From a virus: a stretch of DNA of 64,000 bases. The first letter of the stretch is position 1, and every line of letters starts with the position of its first letter. The position numbers and the translations under genes were made by a program. The stretch spans positions 1-64,000 of IMG/VR virus record IMGVR_UViG_3300008117_000018. One strand, written 5' to 3'. The notes under the pieces were generated by a model. The model saw only the letters and a list, made by a program, of their open reading frames with translations, had not been told where the DNA came from and did not search any database. Of the stretch, positions 50,221 through 58,842 are shown one piece after another.

Positions 50221-50922
50221 TTATTTTAACTTGTTTCCGTATTTTATTTGATTTGTTCTAATTCGATTTATATGGTTTTTTAACGTACTATATTTTTCAT
50301 CTATATCAAAAGCAACATCATAAAATTCACTTAATATTGAAGTTGTCATTTCTTTATGTCTGCTATCTCTTTTTTCTAATTTAACTTTCCAAATATCCAC
50401 TAACTTTTTAGGATCATATAAATTTTTAGGATGTTGATGATATAAAAATCTTGGCAATACATTTAATCCGATTCTATGAACTAATTGTATTCTAGAAGAA
50501 TCAAACTCCATAAGTGCATATTCAAATCCTATACTTCTTAATTCATTATACATACCATTAAAATCTACTTTTAAAAAATTATTTTTTTCAAAATCTTCAG
50601 GTTTTATAAACTTATCAAATAAAAAAACTCTGATTTCCAATGGTATTAAATTAAAGTTTACTGCAAATATAATAATTTTATTTGAAAACTTCCTAAAATC
50701 CGAAACAAAAACAGGAGACCATTTCATCCAGTTAGAATCATCTAAATAATGAAAGAAATAAAATCCACCAGGAAATATATCTTTTGTTTGAATATTTTTA
50801 ATCTCTTCAGAAGATTTTTGGTATTGTTCATAAAACCATAAAGAATTTTTTTTGAAATTATCAGCCAAACCATTACCATTAACTAACAAACTAAGCTTAG
50901 ACCTTTCGATTAATTCACCCAT
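50221..50922 (-). CDS. Conserved phage structural-region protein (gp2-like possible)
   Basis: A 233-residue protein. The segment GGFYFFHYLDDSNWMKWSPV followed by AVNFNLIPLEIRVFLF resembles a family widespread in T4-type phages with a Y-x-F-x-Y ... P(L/V) ... NLHYLPPxxR pattern, sometimes annotated as a DNA end-protector. The function cannot be settled here. Being divergent from the gp4-like head-completion gene supports a role at head completion. Confidence 0.45.
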   Translation of the reverse strand: MGELIERSKLSLLVNGNGLADNFKKNSLWFYEQYQKSSEEIKNIQTKDIFPGGFYFFHYLDDSNWMKWSPVFVSDFRKFSNKIIIFAVNFNLIPLEIRVFLFDKFIKPEDFEKNNFLKVDFNGMYNELRSIGFEYALMEFDSSRIQLVHRIGLNVLPRFLYHQHPKNLYDPKKLVDIWKVKLEKRDSRHKEMTTSILSEFYDVAFDIDEKYSTLKNHINRIRTNQIKYGNKLK

Positions 50923-50967
50923 AAAGAGTTTTTGTTTTTATATATAAAATAAAGAAAGTAGACAAAT

Positions 50968-51495
50968 ATGTTAAACTCTAAGCCAAATAATACTAATTAT
51001 TCTCAAGGTAATTATATTCCTAAAAACAAAGATAAAATAATAAAATTAAATACAATAGGTGGTGTTTACTACAGAAGTTCTTGGGAAAAAAAAATTATGA
51101 CTTGGTTAGATCATAATGAAAAAATAACTAAGTGGGGAGCAGAATGTATGAGAATACCTTATCAAATGACTCATTTTGATAATGGTGACATGAAAGTAAA
51201 AGAGCACTGCTACTATCCAGATTTTTATTATGAGATGAGAAACGAAAACGGTCAGTTAAGGCAAGTAGTTGTAGAAGTAAAACCTATGAAAGAATATAAA
51301 ATGGTCATTGCGTTAAACGAAGGTAAACTCCAAGTTCCAGAAAAGGGTACAAAAAAGTTAAAAAACTTTGAATATGATTTGAAAATGGCATATAAGAATA
51401 AAAACAAGTGGGAAACGATGATAAACTGGTGCAATAAAAAGGGTTATGAGTTTATAATAATTACTGAAGACCATCTAAAGAAATTTAATGTTTGA
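50968..51495 (+). CDS. Head-completion protein, nuclease-fold (T4 gp4-like)
   Basis: A 175-residue protein closely matching T4 gp4 (gp50/65) homologues: YYRSSWEKKIMTWLDHNEKI, then a TnsA-type PDFYYE (catalytic Asp) with VVEVKPMKEYK (Glu and Lys), and the conserved end KGYEFIIITEDHLKKF. The PD-(D/E)xK nuclease residues are all present. In T4 it acts after packaging to complete the head before tail joining. The gene is divergent from the one at 50221. Confidence 0.8.
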   Translation: MLNSKPNNTNYSQGNYIPKNKDKIIKLNTIGGVYYRSSWEKKIMTWLDHNEKITKWGAECMRIPYQMTHFDNGDMKVKEHCYYPDFYYEMRNENGQLRQVVVEVKPMKEYKMVIALNEGKLQVPEKGTKKLKNFEYDLKMAYKNKNKWETMINWCNKKGYEFIIITEDHLKKFNV

Positions 51496-51832
51496 AAAAC
51501 AAATAAAACATTATAATTATCATTATTATTATAGAAAATATCGGAACCAAAACATTATATAATCTATATAATTTTTTAACTAAATGATAAATCGGAAACT
51601 TGGCTATATTTATTAAAATCATTGATAAGAAGAAAAAGTAGATTGATGTAAAAAAACCAATAAACAACCAAATCCAATAAGTTACTCTTAAAAAATAGTA
51701 AAAAAAATCACTCTTACTCATATTAGACAAATCTTTCTGGTAAAATCTAGCATCTAATTTAGTCAAATTAGCTAAATAGTATAGATTCATCCATATAAAG
51801 AATGGTATAAATATGTAAAAAATACTAGTCAT
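51485..51832 (-). CDS. Small membrane protein
   Basis: A 115-residue protein with three hydrophobic segments: near the N-terminus (IFYIFIPFFIWMNLYYLA), at about 48-75 and at the C-terminus (LVPIFSIIIMIIIMFYLF). Predicted inner membrane. It overlaps the gp4-like gene end by 11 bases and the upstream gene by 8. Possible roles include lysis or superinfection control, but no motif supports one. Confidence 0.5.
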   Translation of the reverse strand: MTSIFYIFIPFFIWMNLYYLANLTKLDARFYQKDLSNMSKSDFFYYFLRVTYWIWLFIGFFTSIYFFFLSMILINIAKFPIYHLVKKLYRLYNVLVPIFSIIIMIIIMFYLFFKH

Positions 51833-52124
51833 TTGATATTTCGATTTCTCTTAGACCTAAAAGATTATTAAACTCATGTTCCTGTAGTCTAACGTTTTTA
51901 TCTCTTTGTAGAATTCCATATATTACATCATTCACAAAAACATAAACAGGATCACCAACAAAGTTTTCATATATAGCAGGAACAATTTCACTATTTCTAG
52001 AATTTACTATAAAATTAATATATTCTTTATGACTTGCATAATCCAAATGTAACGAACAACCATCCGGTCTTAATTGATTTCCTAACTCTGATTCCTCCCA
52101 AATCTGTAATAATATTTGATTCAT
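51825..52124 (-). CDS. Hypothetical protein
   Basis: A 99-residue acidic soluble protein (MNQILLQIWEESELGNQL; later YENFVGDPVYVFVNDVIYGI). No domain recognised. Its stop overlaps the start of the membrane protein downstream. The upstream gap to 52199 serves the divergent glutamine synthetase. Confidence 0.45.
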   Translation of the reverse strand: MNQILLQIWEESELGNQLRPDGCSLHLDYASHKEYINFIVNSRNSEIVPAIYENFVGDPVYVFVNDVIYGILQRDKNVRLQEHEFNNLLGLREIEISND

Positions 52125-52198
52125 AAAAACAATTTATGATTTTTGTATTTAAAAATTAAACAAAGTTTAAATATGAAATAAAATAAAAAAAACACTTT

Positions 52199-53272
52199 AT
52201 GAAAATTAAATTAGAGTATATTTGGTTAGATGGTTCTGAGCCACAACAACTCAGAAGTAAAACAAAAATTGTTGACAAAGCAGATACAAATAATCCAGAG
52301 GATTACGCAATGTGGTCTTTTGATGGAAGTTCAACTCTTCAAGCAGAGGCAGGAAAAGGGAAAAACACTGATTGTTTACTAAAACCAGTTTTTGTCTGTA
52401 AAGACCCATTTAGAGAGTATCCTAATAAATTGGTATTTTGTGAGGTACTTAGTCCAGATGGAACTCCTCATCCAACAAATAATAGAAGAAATTTATCTAA
52501 TGTTATAGATGAGTTAAATCTTACGAATTTAACTAAAGACGAGTCTCCATGGTTTGGTTGGGAGCAAGAGTATACACTTACTCATAAACCAGGATTGCCA
52601 TTTGGTGAGGGTGTTGGTCTTCCACTTGGATTTGAAATTGGTAAAACACCAAGAGCACAAGGTGATTATTATTGCGGAATCGGAGCTGACACTGTAATTG
52701 GAAGACAAATAGTTGAAGAGCACATGGATATGTGTTTAGAGATTGGTTTAGATATTTCTGGTATTAATGCTGAGGTTTTACTTGGTCAATGGGAATATCA
52801 AATTGGCCCCGTAACTGCTTTGAACGGTTCTGATCAATTATGGATATCAAGATATATTTTGGAAAGAGTTGCAGAAAAACATAATGTCAACGTATCTTTA
52901 CATCCGAAACCAATTAAAGGAGATTGGAATGGAACCGGTTGTCACGTCAATTTCTCTTCTAAAGAAATGAGAAAAGATGGTGGTATCGAATTGATTAAAG
53001 AAACAATGACAAAGCTTGAATCAACTCATATGGAACACATCCAGGTTTATGGTCTACATAATGAACAAAGACTTACTGGTGAACATGAGACATCAGGAAT
53101 TCATGAATTTAGTTATGGATATAGCACTAGAGATACTTCTATTAGAATTCCAGCACAATCTTTGGTTGAAGGTAGAGGTTATTTTGAAGACAGACGACCA
53201 GCCTCAAATTGTGACCCTTACTTAGTATCTGCTAAAATGTTAGAAACAGTTTATTCTGAAGTATTAGTATAA
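52199..53272 (+). CDS. glnA: Glutamine synthetase, type II (eukaryote-like)
   Basis: A 357-residue full-length GSII enzyme that makes glutamine from glutamate, ammonia and ATP. Conserved elements are in place: WSFDGSSTLQAEA, WFGWEQEYTL (metal-binding Glu), the long GINAEVLLGQWEYQIGP segment, GDWNGTGCHVNFS, NEQRLTGEHET and YFEDRRPASNCDPY. No truncation or missing active residue was noticed. GSII is found in some Bacteroidota, so host origin is likely. The gene stands alone between small phage genes; a weak host-like promoter (TTTTG 52141, TAAATATG 52168) may drive it. Glutamine supply for nucleotide synthesis during infection is a reasonable inference. Confidence 0.92.
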   Translation: MKIKLEYIWLDGSEPQQLRSKTKIVDKADTNNPEDYAMWSFDGSSTLQAEAGKGKNTDCLLKPVFVCKDPFREYPNKLVFCEVLSPDGTPHPTNNRRNLSNVIDELNLTNLTKDESPWFGWEQEYTLTHKPGLPFGEGVGLPLGFEIGKTPRAQGDYYCGIGADTVIGRQIVEEHMDMCLEIGLDISGINAEVLLGQWEYQIGPVTALNGSDQLWISRYILERVAEKHNVNVSLHPKPIKGDWNGTGCHVNFSSKEMRKDGGIELIKETMTKLESTHMEHIQVYGLHNEQRLTGEHETSGIHEFSYGYSTRDTSIRIPAQSLVEGRGYFEDRRPASNCDPYLVSAKMLETVYSEVLV

Positions 53273-53288
53273 ACATACTACTCAAAAA

Positions 53289-53318
53289 AAACCCACTCAA
53301 TTTGAGTGGGTTTTTTTT
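53289..53318. terminator. Bidirectional intrinsic terminator
   Basis: Stem CCCACTCA / TGAGTGGG (53292-53299 with 53303-53310) flanked by A- and T-runs. It lies between the glutamine synthetase and late sigma factor genes, which converge. Confidence 0.88.
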
Positions 53319-53333
53319 ATTTTGATAAACTAT

Positions 53334-53699
53334 TTAAATAGAATGTAGTCCTTGGCCATCATTACTACCTTCTATAGATATTAATTTTATTTGATTCTCA
53401 TTATCACCCTTTTTCTTATACAACTCATTAAAACCCTTAGCTATTCCTCTTTTAAAGACTTCTGTAAAATAAGCAAAAGCATTCACTGATTTATCTTCAT
53501 TAAAATTATACCAATTTTGATACATATCTAATAAACCCGATTGATAACAATCAAGTTTATCATCATTTGACCAATATCTCATTTTTTTGATTGTTTTCTT
53601 ACCAAGAAGTTCTAACATTTTTTCAGCATTTCTGGTCAGTTTACCTTGTGCTTTTGATACGATTATCTCAACATAGAGATCTTTATTATTTAAATACAT
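53334..53699 (-). CDS. Late-transcription sigma factor (T4 gp55-like)
   Basis: A 121-residue protein resembling the core of T4 gp55 (185 residues): start YLNNKDLYVEIIVSKAQGKL against YVNNKELLQAI, and the key helix pattern KLDCYQSGLLDMYQNWYNFN followed by NAFAYFTEVFKRGIAKGFNE, matching gp55 GIEASIKGLHNFD...NPHAYITQACFNAF. gp55 directs host RNA polymerase to short TATA-like late promoters together with the sliding clamp. It is shorter than T4 gp55 at the C-terminus. A recurrent TTTAATATATA motif in the window is a likely target. Confidence 0.7.
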   Translation of the reverse strand: MYLNNKDLYVEIIVSKAQGKLTRNAEKMLELLGKKTIKKMRYWSNDDKLDCYQSGLLDMYQNWYNFNEDKSVNAFAYFTEVFKRGIAKGFNELYKKKGDNENQIKLISIEGSNDGQGLHSI

Positions 53700-53785
53700 C
53701 CATTATAGCTTATTTTTTTAAGAGATTAACTCTTTGAAGCTATTTACTTCATGTTATATCTCTATAGTCTAAAAAGTTTAAAAAA

Positions 53786-53816
53786 TAAAAAACCCTCAAA
53801 AAGAGGGTTTTTTATT
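53786..53816. terminator. Bidirectional intrinsic terminator
   Basis: Stem AACCCTC / GAGGGTT (53791-53797 with 53803-53809), AAAAA loop, flanked by A-run and T-run, upstream of the gp55-like gene and downstream of the gene ending at 53831. The rest of the 53700-53830 gap is AT-rich without a gene. Confidence 0.85.
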
Positions 53817-53830
53817 TTTATTTATATAAA

Positions 53831-55111
53831 TTAAATTTTAACTCTTTCTTTATATTGTAATTCTTTAACACCTAACAATTCAGCATCTAAATTAGCTCTT
53901 CTTTTTTCAAGATTTTTAAGAGCAGTAGAAAGAATTTCAGACTCACCTAAAAGCTCCATAGAACCTTTAACCTTTTCAATGTTGAATTGAACATCTTCTA
54001 ATTTAAGAGTAACTTCTCTTTCTTTATCTTCAAGTTTTCTTTTAATAACTAATTCTTTATCTAATTTATTTTCATAAAAATAACTCAAATCATAATTTAA
54101 CTCATTCTTAACTTCATTAACTAATTCTATAGCAGATTCATATTTAAAGAATGAATTACCATATCTTTCATCACATCTATAAAGAAATGTATTATTTTTA
54201 TAATTAAAAGCAAAACACTCCAAATGTGGATTAATTAAATTATTAATTCTTTTAACAACATCTAATTCAACAAACTTATCCATATTTTGAGATACTTCTA
54301 ATAACACAGGATAAAAGTTTTTATTTACTATCGGAACAATAGGAGATGAGAAAAGAGACTCTAACGTAGTTTCGTCATTCAATTCATCTTCATTAATAAA
54401 AATTCCTTTTCCATTAACACCTAAACCAATTGTTAAGTACTCAGATACTCTAAAATTAACTCTATCCTCAGAAATTTGAGCATATTTTAAAGCAGATTCA
54501 ATAACTCTTAAAGTTTTCAACTCAGCTTCATCTTTAACATGATTTTCTAAAAGTGTTTTCTCAATTGAATTTTCAGTAAGTAAGAACCAAGAATCCTTAA
54601 CTAAAGCAATATGACCATCTTCAACTTGTTCTACAATAGTAAATACAGATTCACCCTTACCACCACTTAACAAGTTTGTTCTCTGTTCAGGTGATTTTGT
54701 CAAATTATGAACAAATAATTTAATCTCAGGAACCCAATCATAAATAGCCAATTCATTAAGAACTTTAGACATCCTATCTTGTTCTGACTCTACGTTAATA
54801 GCTTCTAAAAGAACATTGATAGGTTGTCTATACAATTCTCCTTGATTTTTAGAGTTCAATATGTTATATAGACTTTTAAGTTCATATAACAATTCATGAG
54901 CTTTAACATCATCATTCAAATTTTCTAAAAGAGATTTTACACTTTTATCATATGTATACGCTTTTAATTTTTCATTAAGAGAATTAATAATAGTCTTTTC
55001 TGAATGTTCATTGCATGCATTCATATGCCCTTCAATTATAACTGAAATCTCTTCTTGGTCAAGTGAAAGATTCTTTTTGAAGTTAAACAATTCTAGTTTA
55101 AGATTCTTCAT
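53831..55111 (-). CDS. Hypothetical coiled-coil protein
   Basis: A 426-residue acidic protein. Residues ~1-110 are helical; the middle (~140-330) is mixed, with EQVEDGHIALVKDSWFLLTE and LTIGLGVNGKGIFI; residues ~365-415 form a coiled coil (EREVTLKLEDVQFNIEKVKG). Size and location among tail genes suggest a virion component, but no T4 protein is recognised. CTTAATATATA (55141-55151, minus strand) precedes it by about 30 bases. Terminator at 53786-53816. Confidence 0.5.
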   Translation of the reverse strand: MKNLKLELFNFKKNLSLDQEEISVIIEGHMNACNEHSEKTIINSLNEKLKAYTYDKSVKSLLENLNDDVKAHELLYELKSLYNILNSKNQGELYRQPINVLLEAINVESEQDRMSKVLNELAIYDWVPEIKLFVHNLTKSPEQRTNLLSGGKGESVFTIVEQVEDGHIALVKDSWFLLTENSIEKTLLENHVKDEAELKTLRVIESALKYAQISEDRVNFRVSEYLTIGLGVNGKGIFINEDELNDETTLESLFSSPIVPIVNKNFYPVLLEVSQNMDKFVELDVVKRINNLINPHLECFAFNYKNNTFLYRCDERYGNSFFKYESAIELVNEVKNELNYDLSYFYENKLDKELVIKRKLEDKEREVTLKLEDVQFNIEKVKGSMELLGESEILSTALKNLEKRRANLDAELLGVKELQYKERVKI

Positions 55112-55140
55112 ACTTATAAATATTATTTTTTTATATAATC

Positions 55141-55151
55141 TATATATTAAG
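55141..55151 (-). promoter_or_regulatory. TTAATATATA promoter-like motif
   Basis: Minus-strand CTTAATATATA 30 bases before the coiled-coil gene (start 55111). Confidence 0.45.
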
Positions 55152-55183
55152 ACAAAAAACTCATTTTTTGCTATTTTTTATTT

Positions 55184-56326
55184 TTAAATTGGATTCGGAT
55201 TTATAGGTGGATTTTGAGTATCATTTCCATTTGCACCTTTACCAGCATTTGGATTTGAATTTATTGCATTCGCATTTTGTCTTGCTTTCAATATATTATT
55301 AAACCACCTAGTTCTTTTCGGAGCATATGAAAAATAATCAGAGTCAGACTTAGGAGTAGGAGCAGAACCAGCGGGCCATCCACCAAAACTACCAGTTTGT
55401 CCATATTGAGGAAGTTCACCAGGTATATCAAACGGAGTTTCGTTGTAAGGCCAAGGAAGCGAACCAGGGAAAGGTCTACCTGGTGGACCACCAGGTGGTA
55501 ATGAATCCGGATTTAAAGGTATAAAATCAGGTCCATTAGGATCACCAGTGACAGTAGGATTAGGCGCAGTACCATCACCACCAACATCAAAGGCATTACC
55601 TAAATCACTACCAGTGTTCCAATTATTCAAATCAGCACCATCTGACTGACCAGTACCATAAAGTGTAGGATAACCATCTAGATTTACTCTATCTCTTCTA
55701 AATGCAGGATAGTATGTTTGAACTTGAAATGATAATGTCAACTTTATCGTATTATCACTTGTTAAATTTTTTTCTCTGTTTATTTCAATTGAACTTGAAT
55801 CAGGCATTATTATCACAGCATCTATGTTCATGAAATTATGCTCAAAATACATGAATTTATAAATCCAAAGAGTATCCAAAATAGCTTGACTACATTTAAA
55901 TGTATCAATTTCATTTGACAGAAGTATAGATAGTTCATAATCAACCGTGATAGGAACTGCCCTAACCTTTGCTAATATTTTTCGTATCTCTACCTGGTTC
56001 TCTACAACCATTCTTAACCAAACATTTGGATTAGCAAATTCATCTGACATAATATTAAACGACTTAAGTGTTATATGTCCTCTCGGGATTATATCAGTGT
56101 TTAATTCTACAAATCTGTTTTCAGAAACTATATCATCCTGAAAAGTATCAAGCAAAAATCTTTCATCTCCAGAAAGTGAGTAATAAAAGGGAACCTGAAC
56201 ATATATATCACCTGATGAAAATCTGTTAACCCATTTTATTTGACCCTCTAATGTATCAAGTACACAGACTGTCAAATCTCGAAAGAACACATCTTCCATG
56301 TTAAACTTTCCTGCTATCATAAGCAT
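55184..56326 (-). CDS. Tail terminator / sheath-stabiliser-like protein (gp15 type) with Pro-Gly-rich tail
   Basis: About 380 residues. The longest frame starts at 56362, but the motif TTTAATATATA occupies 56336-56326, so the start is placed at ATG 56326 or 56320 (MIAGKFNMEDVFFRDL). The first ~220 residues follow the layout of the T4-type proximal tail/sheath-completion family: an early IYVQVPFYYSLSGDERFLL, a middle VDYELSILLSNEID and TIKLTLSFQVQTYYP. Residues ~220-380 are a low-complexity Pro/Gly/Asn/Asp tail. The assignment to gp15 is by eye and moderate. Confidence 0.5.
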   Translation of the reverse strand: MLMIAGKFNMEDVFFRDLTVCVLDTLEGQIKWVNRFSSGDIYVQVPFYYSLSGDERFLLDTFQDDIVSENRFVELNTDIIPRGHITLKSFNIMSDEFANPNVWLRMVVENQVEIRKILAKVRAVPITVDYELSILLSNEIDTFKCSQAILDTLWIYKFMYFEHNFMNIDAVIIMPDSSSIEINREKNLTSDNTIKLTLSFQVQTYYPAFRRDRVNLDGYPTLYGTGQSDGADLNNWNTGSDLGNAFDVGGDGTAPNPTVTGDPNGPDFIPLNPDSLPPGGPPGRPFPGSLPWPYNETPFDIPGELPQYGQTGSFGGWPAGSAPTPKSDSDYFSYAPKRTRWFNNILKARQNANAINSNPNAGKGANGNDTQNPPINPNPI

Positions 56327-56336
56327 ATATATTAAA
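56326..56336 (-). promoter_or_regulatory. TTTAATATATA promoter-like motif
   Basis: Exact minus-strand motif; it lies inside the longest possible frame of the gp15-like gene, which argues for a start at 56326 or 56320. Confidence 0.5.
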
Positions 56337-56382
56337 TAGAGTTTGTCCCTAAACTTATTCAATATTTAAAAATATATTTTCT

Positions 56383-57348
56383 ATGAGCATAAATAAATTA
56401 TTACTTTGGGAAAAATGGAGACCAAAAAAAATTGATGACATTATATTACTACCAAGAATAAAAAAACATTTTGAAGATGGATTAAATGGTAACTATATAT
56501 TTTATGGTAATTATGGTACAGGTAAAACAAGTCTGGCTAGAATATTAATAGGTAAGTATTCAAAAGATAAACCAAATTTAGAGATAAATAGCTCACTTTC
56601 AACTTCAATAAATATTTTAAGAAGTGAAATTGAAGACTTTTGTAAATTTACACCTATGATGGAATCAGAATCAGACTTAAAATATGTATTTTTAGATGAA
56701 TTTGAAAGAACATCACCTGAATTTCAGGATGCATTCAAAGCATTCATCGAAACATACTCAAAAAGAGGCGTAAGGTTTATTATAACAACTAATCACATTA
56801 ATAAAATATCAGATGGAATAAAAAGTAGAATACCTCAAATAAATTTTGATTGCCAGAATATTGAAGAAGAAAAATATTTAAAACAAGAAATTTACAAAAG
56901 AATATCAAATACAATATTACCATCTGAAAATTTTGAAATTCCAAAAGAAGATTTAGTTACAATAATAACAAAAAAATTTCCAGACTTTAGATCCACATTA
57001 GTAGAAGTAGGTAACTATATCAACACAGGTTCTCTAACTTCTTCATCAAATACAATAAACACAAAGACTAAATTAGAACTATACAATTTAATTTATGATA
57101 AAAATATAGACTATATCTCAATATATAATTTTGTGATTTCAAATTTTGGACCCGAAAAAATAGATGTTTTAATTAATTTATTAGGCAAATATTTCATAGA
57201 TTGGTCATTAAATGAAAATAAAAATATAGAAAAACTATTTGAATGTAACTATATAATAGCTGATTACACATCAAAGTTAGAGACTAACACTGATCCTATA
57301 GTATTAGCATTAACAATAATAGGTAAATTCAGGGATATATTATTATAA
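56383..57348 (+). CDS. Sliding-clamp loader ATPase (T4 gp44-like)
   Basis: A 321-residue AAA+ ATPase. Motifs in order: EKWRPKKIDDIIL at the start, Walker A YGNYGTGKTSLA (about 41-52), Walker B VFLDEFER, sensor 1 RFIITTNHINK and the arginine-finger-type KSRIPQINFD (SRC-like). It loads the sliding clamp for replication and, in T4, for late transcription. The partner gp62 and clamp gp45 are not in this window. Together with the gp55-like protein it suggests T4-style coupling of replication and late transcription. Confidence 0.85.
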   Translation: MSINKLLLWEKWRPKKIDDIILLPRIKKHFEDGLNGNYIFYGNYGTGKTSLARILIGKYSKDKPNLEINSSLSTSINILRSEIEDFCKFTPMMESESDLKYVFLDEFERTSPEFQDAFKAFIETYSKRGVRFIITTNHINKISDGIKSRIPQINFDCQNIEEEKYLKQEIYKRISNTILPSENFEIPKEDLVTIITKKFPDFRSTLVEVGNYINTGSLTSSSNTINTKTKLELYNLIYDKNIDYISIYNFVISNFGPEKIDVLINLLGKYFIDWSLNENKNIEKLFECNYIIADYTSKLETNTDPIVLALTIIGKFRDILL

Positions 57349-57358
57349 GATAAAATAT

Positions 57359-57369
57359 TTTAATATATA
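57359..57369 (+). promoter_or_regulatory. TTTAATATATA promoter-like motif
   Basis: Exact motif; four bases separate it from the ATG of the gp25-like gene (57374). Confidence 0.5.
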
Positions 57370-57373
57370 AAAT

Positions 57374-57748
57374 ATGCCAGTAAACTTTAAAGATTTCTAC
57401 ATAGGATATAAAGGTCATCCAAGATACGAATCTTCTAAATTTATAGAAGATGATGTAATTAGAGTAATCGTTCAAAAATATGAAATGATAATTTTCACTA
57501 ACAAAGGTGAGTTATTAGGTGATCCTAGTTTTGGTGCTGATTTACCGCTATTACTTCATGAGACAAGACTCTCAGAAGATAGTATACAAGGCGATATAAA
57601 CGCTCAAATATTTGAATATATACCTGAAATAAGTAATATACCCTATACTTTAGAGGTCAATATTTATGATGATCCAGAAAGACACCAAGAGTGGATGGAA
57701 ATTCTTTTTCAGATTAGAGACTTAGAAGTATACGCAACAGTAATCTAA
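57374..57748 (+). CDS. Baseplate wedge protein (gp25-like)
   Basis: A 124-residue protein of the gp25/GpW family that nucleates sheath assembly on the baseplate wedge. Signatures: VQKYEMIIFTNKGELLGDPSFGADLP (shown here as two parts: IFTNKGELLGDP and SFGADLPLLLHE) and a C-terminal strand region with ISNIPYTLEVNIYDD. Length is normal. TTTAATATATA (57359-57369) ends five bases before the ATG. It converges with the SET gene by a four-base overlap. Confidence 0.85.
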   Translation: MPVNFKDFYIGYKGHPRYESSKFIEDDVIRVIVQKYEMIIFTNKGELLGDPSFGADLPLLLHETRLSEDSIQGDINAQIFEYIPEISNIPYTLEVNIYDDPERHQEWMEILFQIRDLEVYATVI

Positions 57749-58197
57749 TCTACTCTATAACTATTTCTTTGCCAATATCTTTTACCATAACCGACAAATA
57801 TTTCTTCACCGGAACGAATATCTCTATCAGCAACTAAAACAACTTCATCATCATCATTCATTGTTATGATAGAATTATTTTTGAAATTTGAAGAGATACC
57901 CTCCGCATCATTTGCAAATTTCGCAAAACAAAAAGTTTTCTTACAATCTAATGTTTCACCAGACGGCAACATCATAAAATAATCATCTTCTTTTGCATTT
58001 GCTCTTTTTGCGGCCTCTTCATTTGATATTACTTCACCCATAAATTTTGATATTACTTCACCACATTCTATATCTATAGATGTAAAGAGTCCATTTCCGG
58101 AATTTGGAATTTGAGAAGACTGTACATATAAAAAATCTTCTTCTGGTAAATCTATTGAGTCGTAATCGAAATTTTCAAAAAATTTAAGATATTTCAT
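57745..58197 (-). CDS. SET-domain protein lysine methyltransferase with capsid-targeting-like N-terminus
   Basis: A 150-residue protein. ATG 58197 (MKYLKFFENFDYD) is preferred to an upstream GTG because it exposes the shared signal (FFE|N). Residues ~25-145 are a SET domain: NSGNGLFTSIDIECGEVI (GxG motif and following strand), the substrate/SAM pocket at FCFAKFANDAEG with a nearby NN, and DIRSGEEIFVGYGKRYW (catalytic-type Tyr). It would methylate a lysine on a protein, with target unknown. SET proteins in phages are rare; packaging one would deliver it at injection. There is no pre-SET or post-SET zinc region. Confidence 0.75.
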   Translation of the reverse strand: MKYLKFFENFDYDSIDLPEEDFLYVQSSQIPNSGNGLFTSIDIECGEVISKFMGEVISNEEAAKRANAKEDDYFMMLPSGETLDCKKTFCFAKFANDAEGISSNFKNNSIITMNDDDEVVLVADRDIRSGEEIFVGYGKRYWQRNSYRVD

Positions 58198-58210
58198 ATA
58201 CACTTAGGCT

Positions 58211-58825
58211 TTATTTGATAGGACAACTTGTGGCTGTCCAGATATATTTATAGTCTCTTTTTATTTTAACTCCTAAACTTTCAGCGGTTGTTACAACATC
58301 CTCCAAACACTCACCATCAGCACCACCAACTATTACTACCTCTCTTCCTTTAAGATCGGTAAGTAATTCATAAAGTTTTTTAGGACAATGAAACCAAACG
58401 TGATTGTTGTTGATAAAAGTAATTATTGTACCTTCTTTTGTTGGAAATATATCACCTTTTTTTAAAGACTTATTTTCTTCCCTTTTGCTAATGTCTTCAT
58501 ATACATTTTTATCTAATATTTTCTTGTAAAAATCAGCATCAACATCGTAATTATATCTTTTTTCAATTAATTCTTTTTGATTAGGAAAATGGTACAAATC
58601 TTTGTGTATTGGAATTTCAGGTTCATCTTCATATAAATAATCTTTATCTACGTTTTTACCATCAGGATGATTATCCCAAATTTGATAAACATTATTAAAA
58701 TTTTTACAATATTTTTTAAGTTCATTTAGATACATTTCAGAAAAAAACTTTCTGAATGATTTTTGAACATCAACTATTATTAGCGTATCTTCATTATAAC
58801 TCTCAAAGGTTTTAAGAAATCTCAT
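58211..58825 (-). CDS. Isochorismatase-fold hydrolase with capsid-targeting-like N-terminus
   Basis: A 204-residue protein starting MRFLKTFESYNED (TFE|S). The fold is visible as LIIVDVQKSF (catalytic Asp) near residue 17 and the C-terminal VVIVGGADGECLEDVVTTAE with the catalytic Cys. The family includes nicotinamidases, isochorismatases and other cysteine amidohydrolases. The middle third is longer and more charged than usual, so the specific activity is not clear; a nicotinamidase-like role would fit the other NAD/ADP-ribose genes but is inference. Preceded by TTTAATATATA (58831-58841). Confidence 0.65.
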   Translation of the reverse strand: MRFLKTFESYNEDTLIIVDVQKSFRKFFSEMYLNELKKYCKNFNNVYQIWDNHPDGKNVDKDYLYEDEPEIPIHKDLYHFPNQKELIEKRYNYDVDADFYKKILDKNVYEDISKREENKSLKKGDIFPTKEGTIITFINNNHVWFHCPKKLYELLTDLKGREVVIVGGADGECLEDVVTTAESLGVKIKRDYKYIWTATSCPIK

Positions 58826-58830
58826 AAACT

Positions 58831-58841
58831 ATATATTAAAT
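58831..58841 (-). promoter_or_regulatory. TTTAATATATA promoter-like motif
   Basis: Exact minus-strand motif; five bases separate it from the start of the isochorismatase-fold gene (58825). Confidence 0.5.
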
Positions 58842-58842
58842 A

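Noticed and set aside
53700-53830. Search for a tRNA in the gap upstream of the gp55-like gene
   Set aside because: Only AT-rich sequence and the terminator hairpin were found; no cloverleaf or TTCRANT loop.
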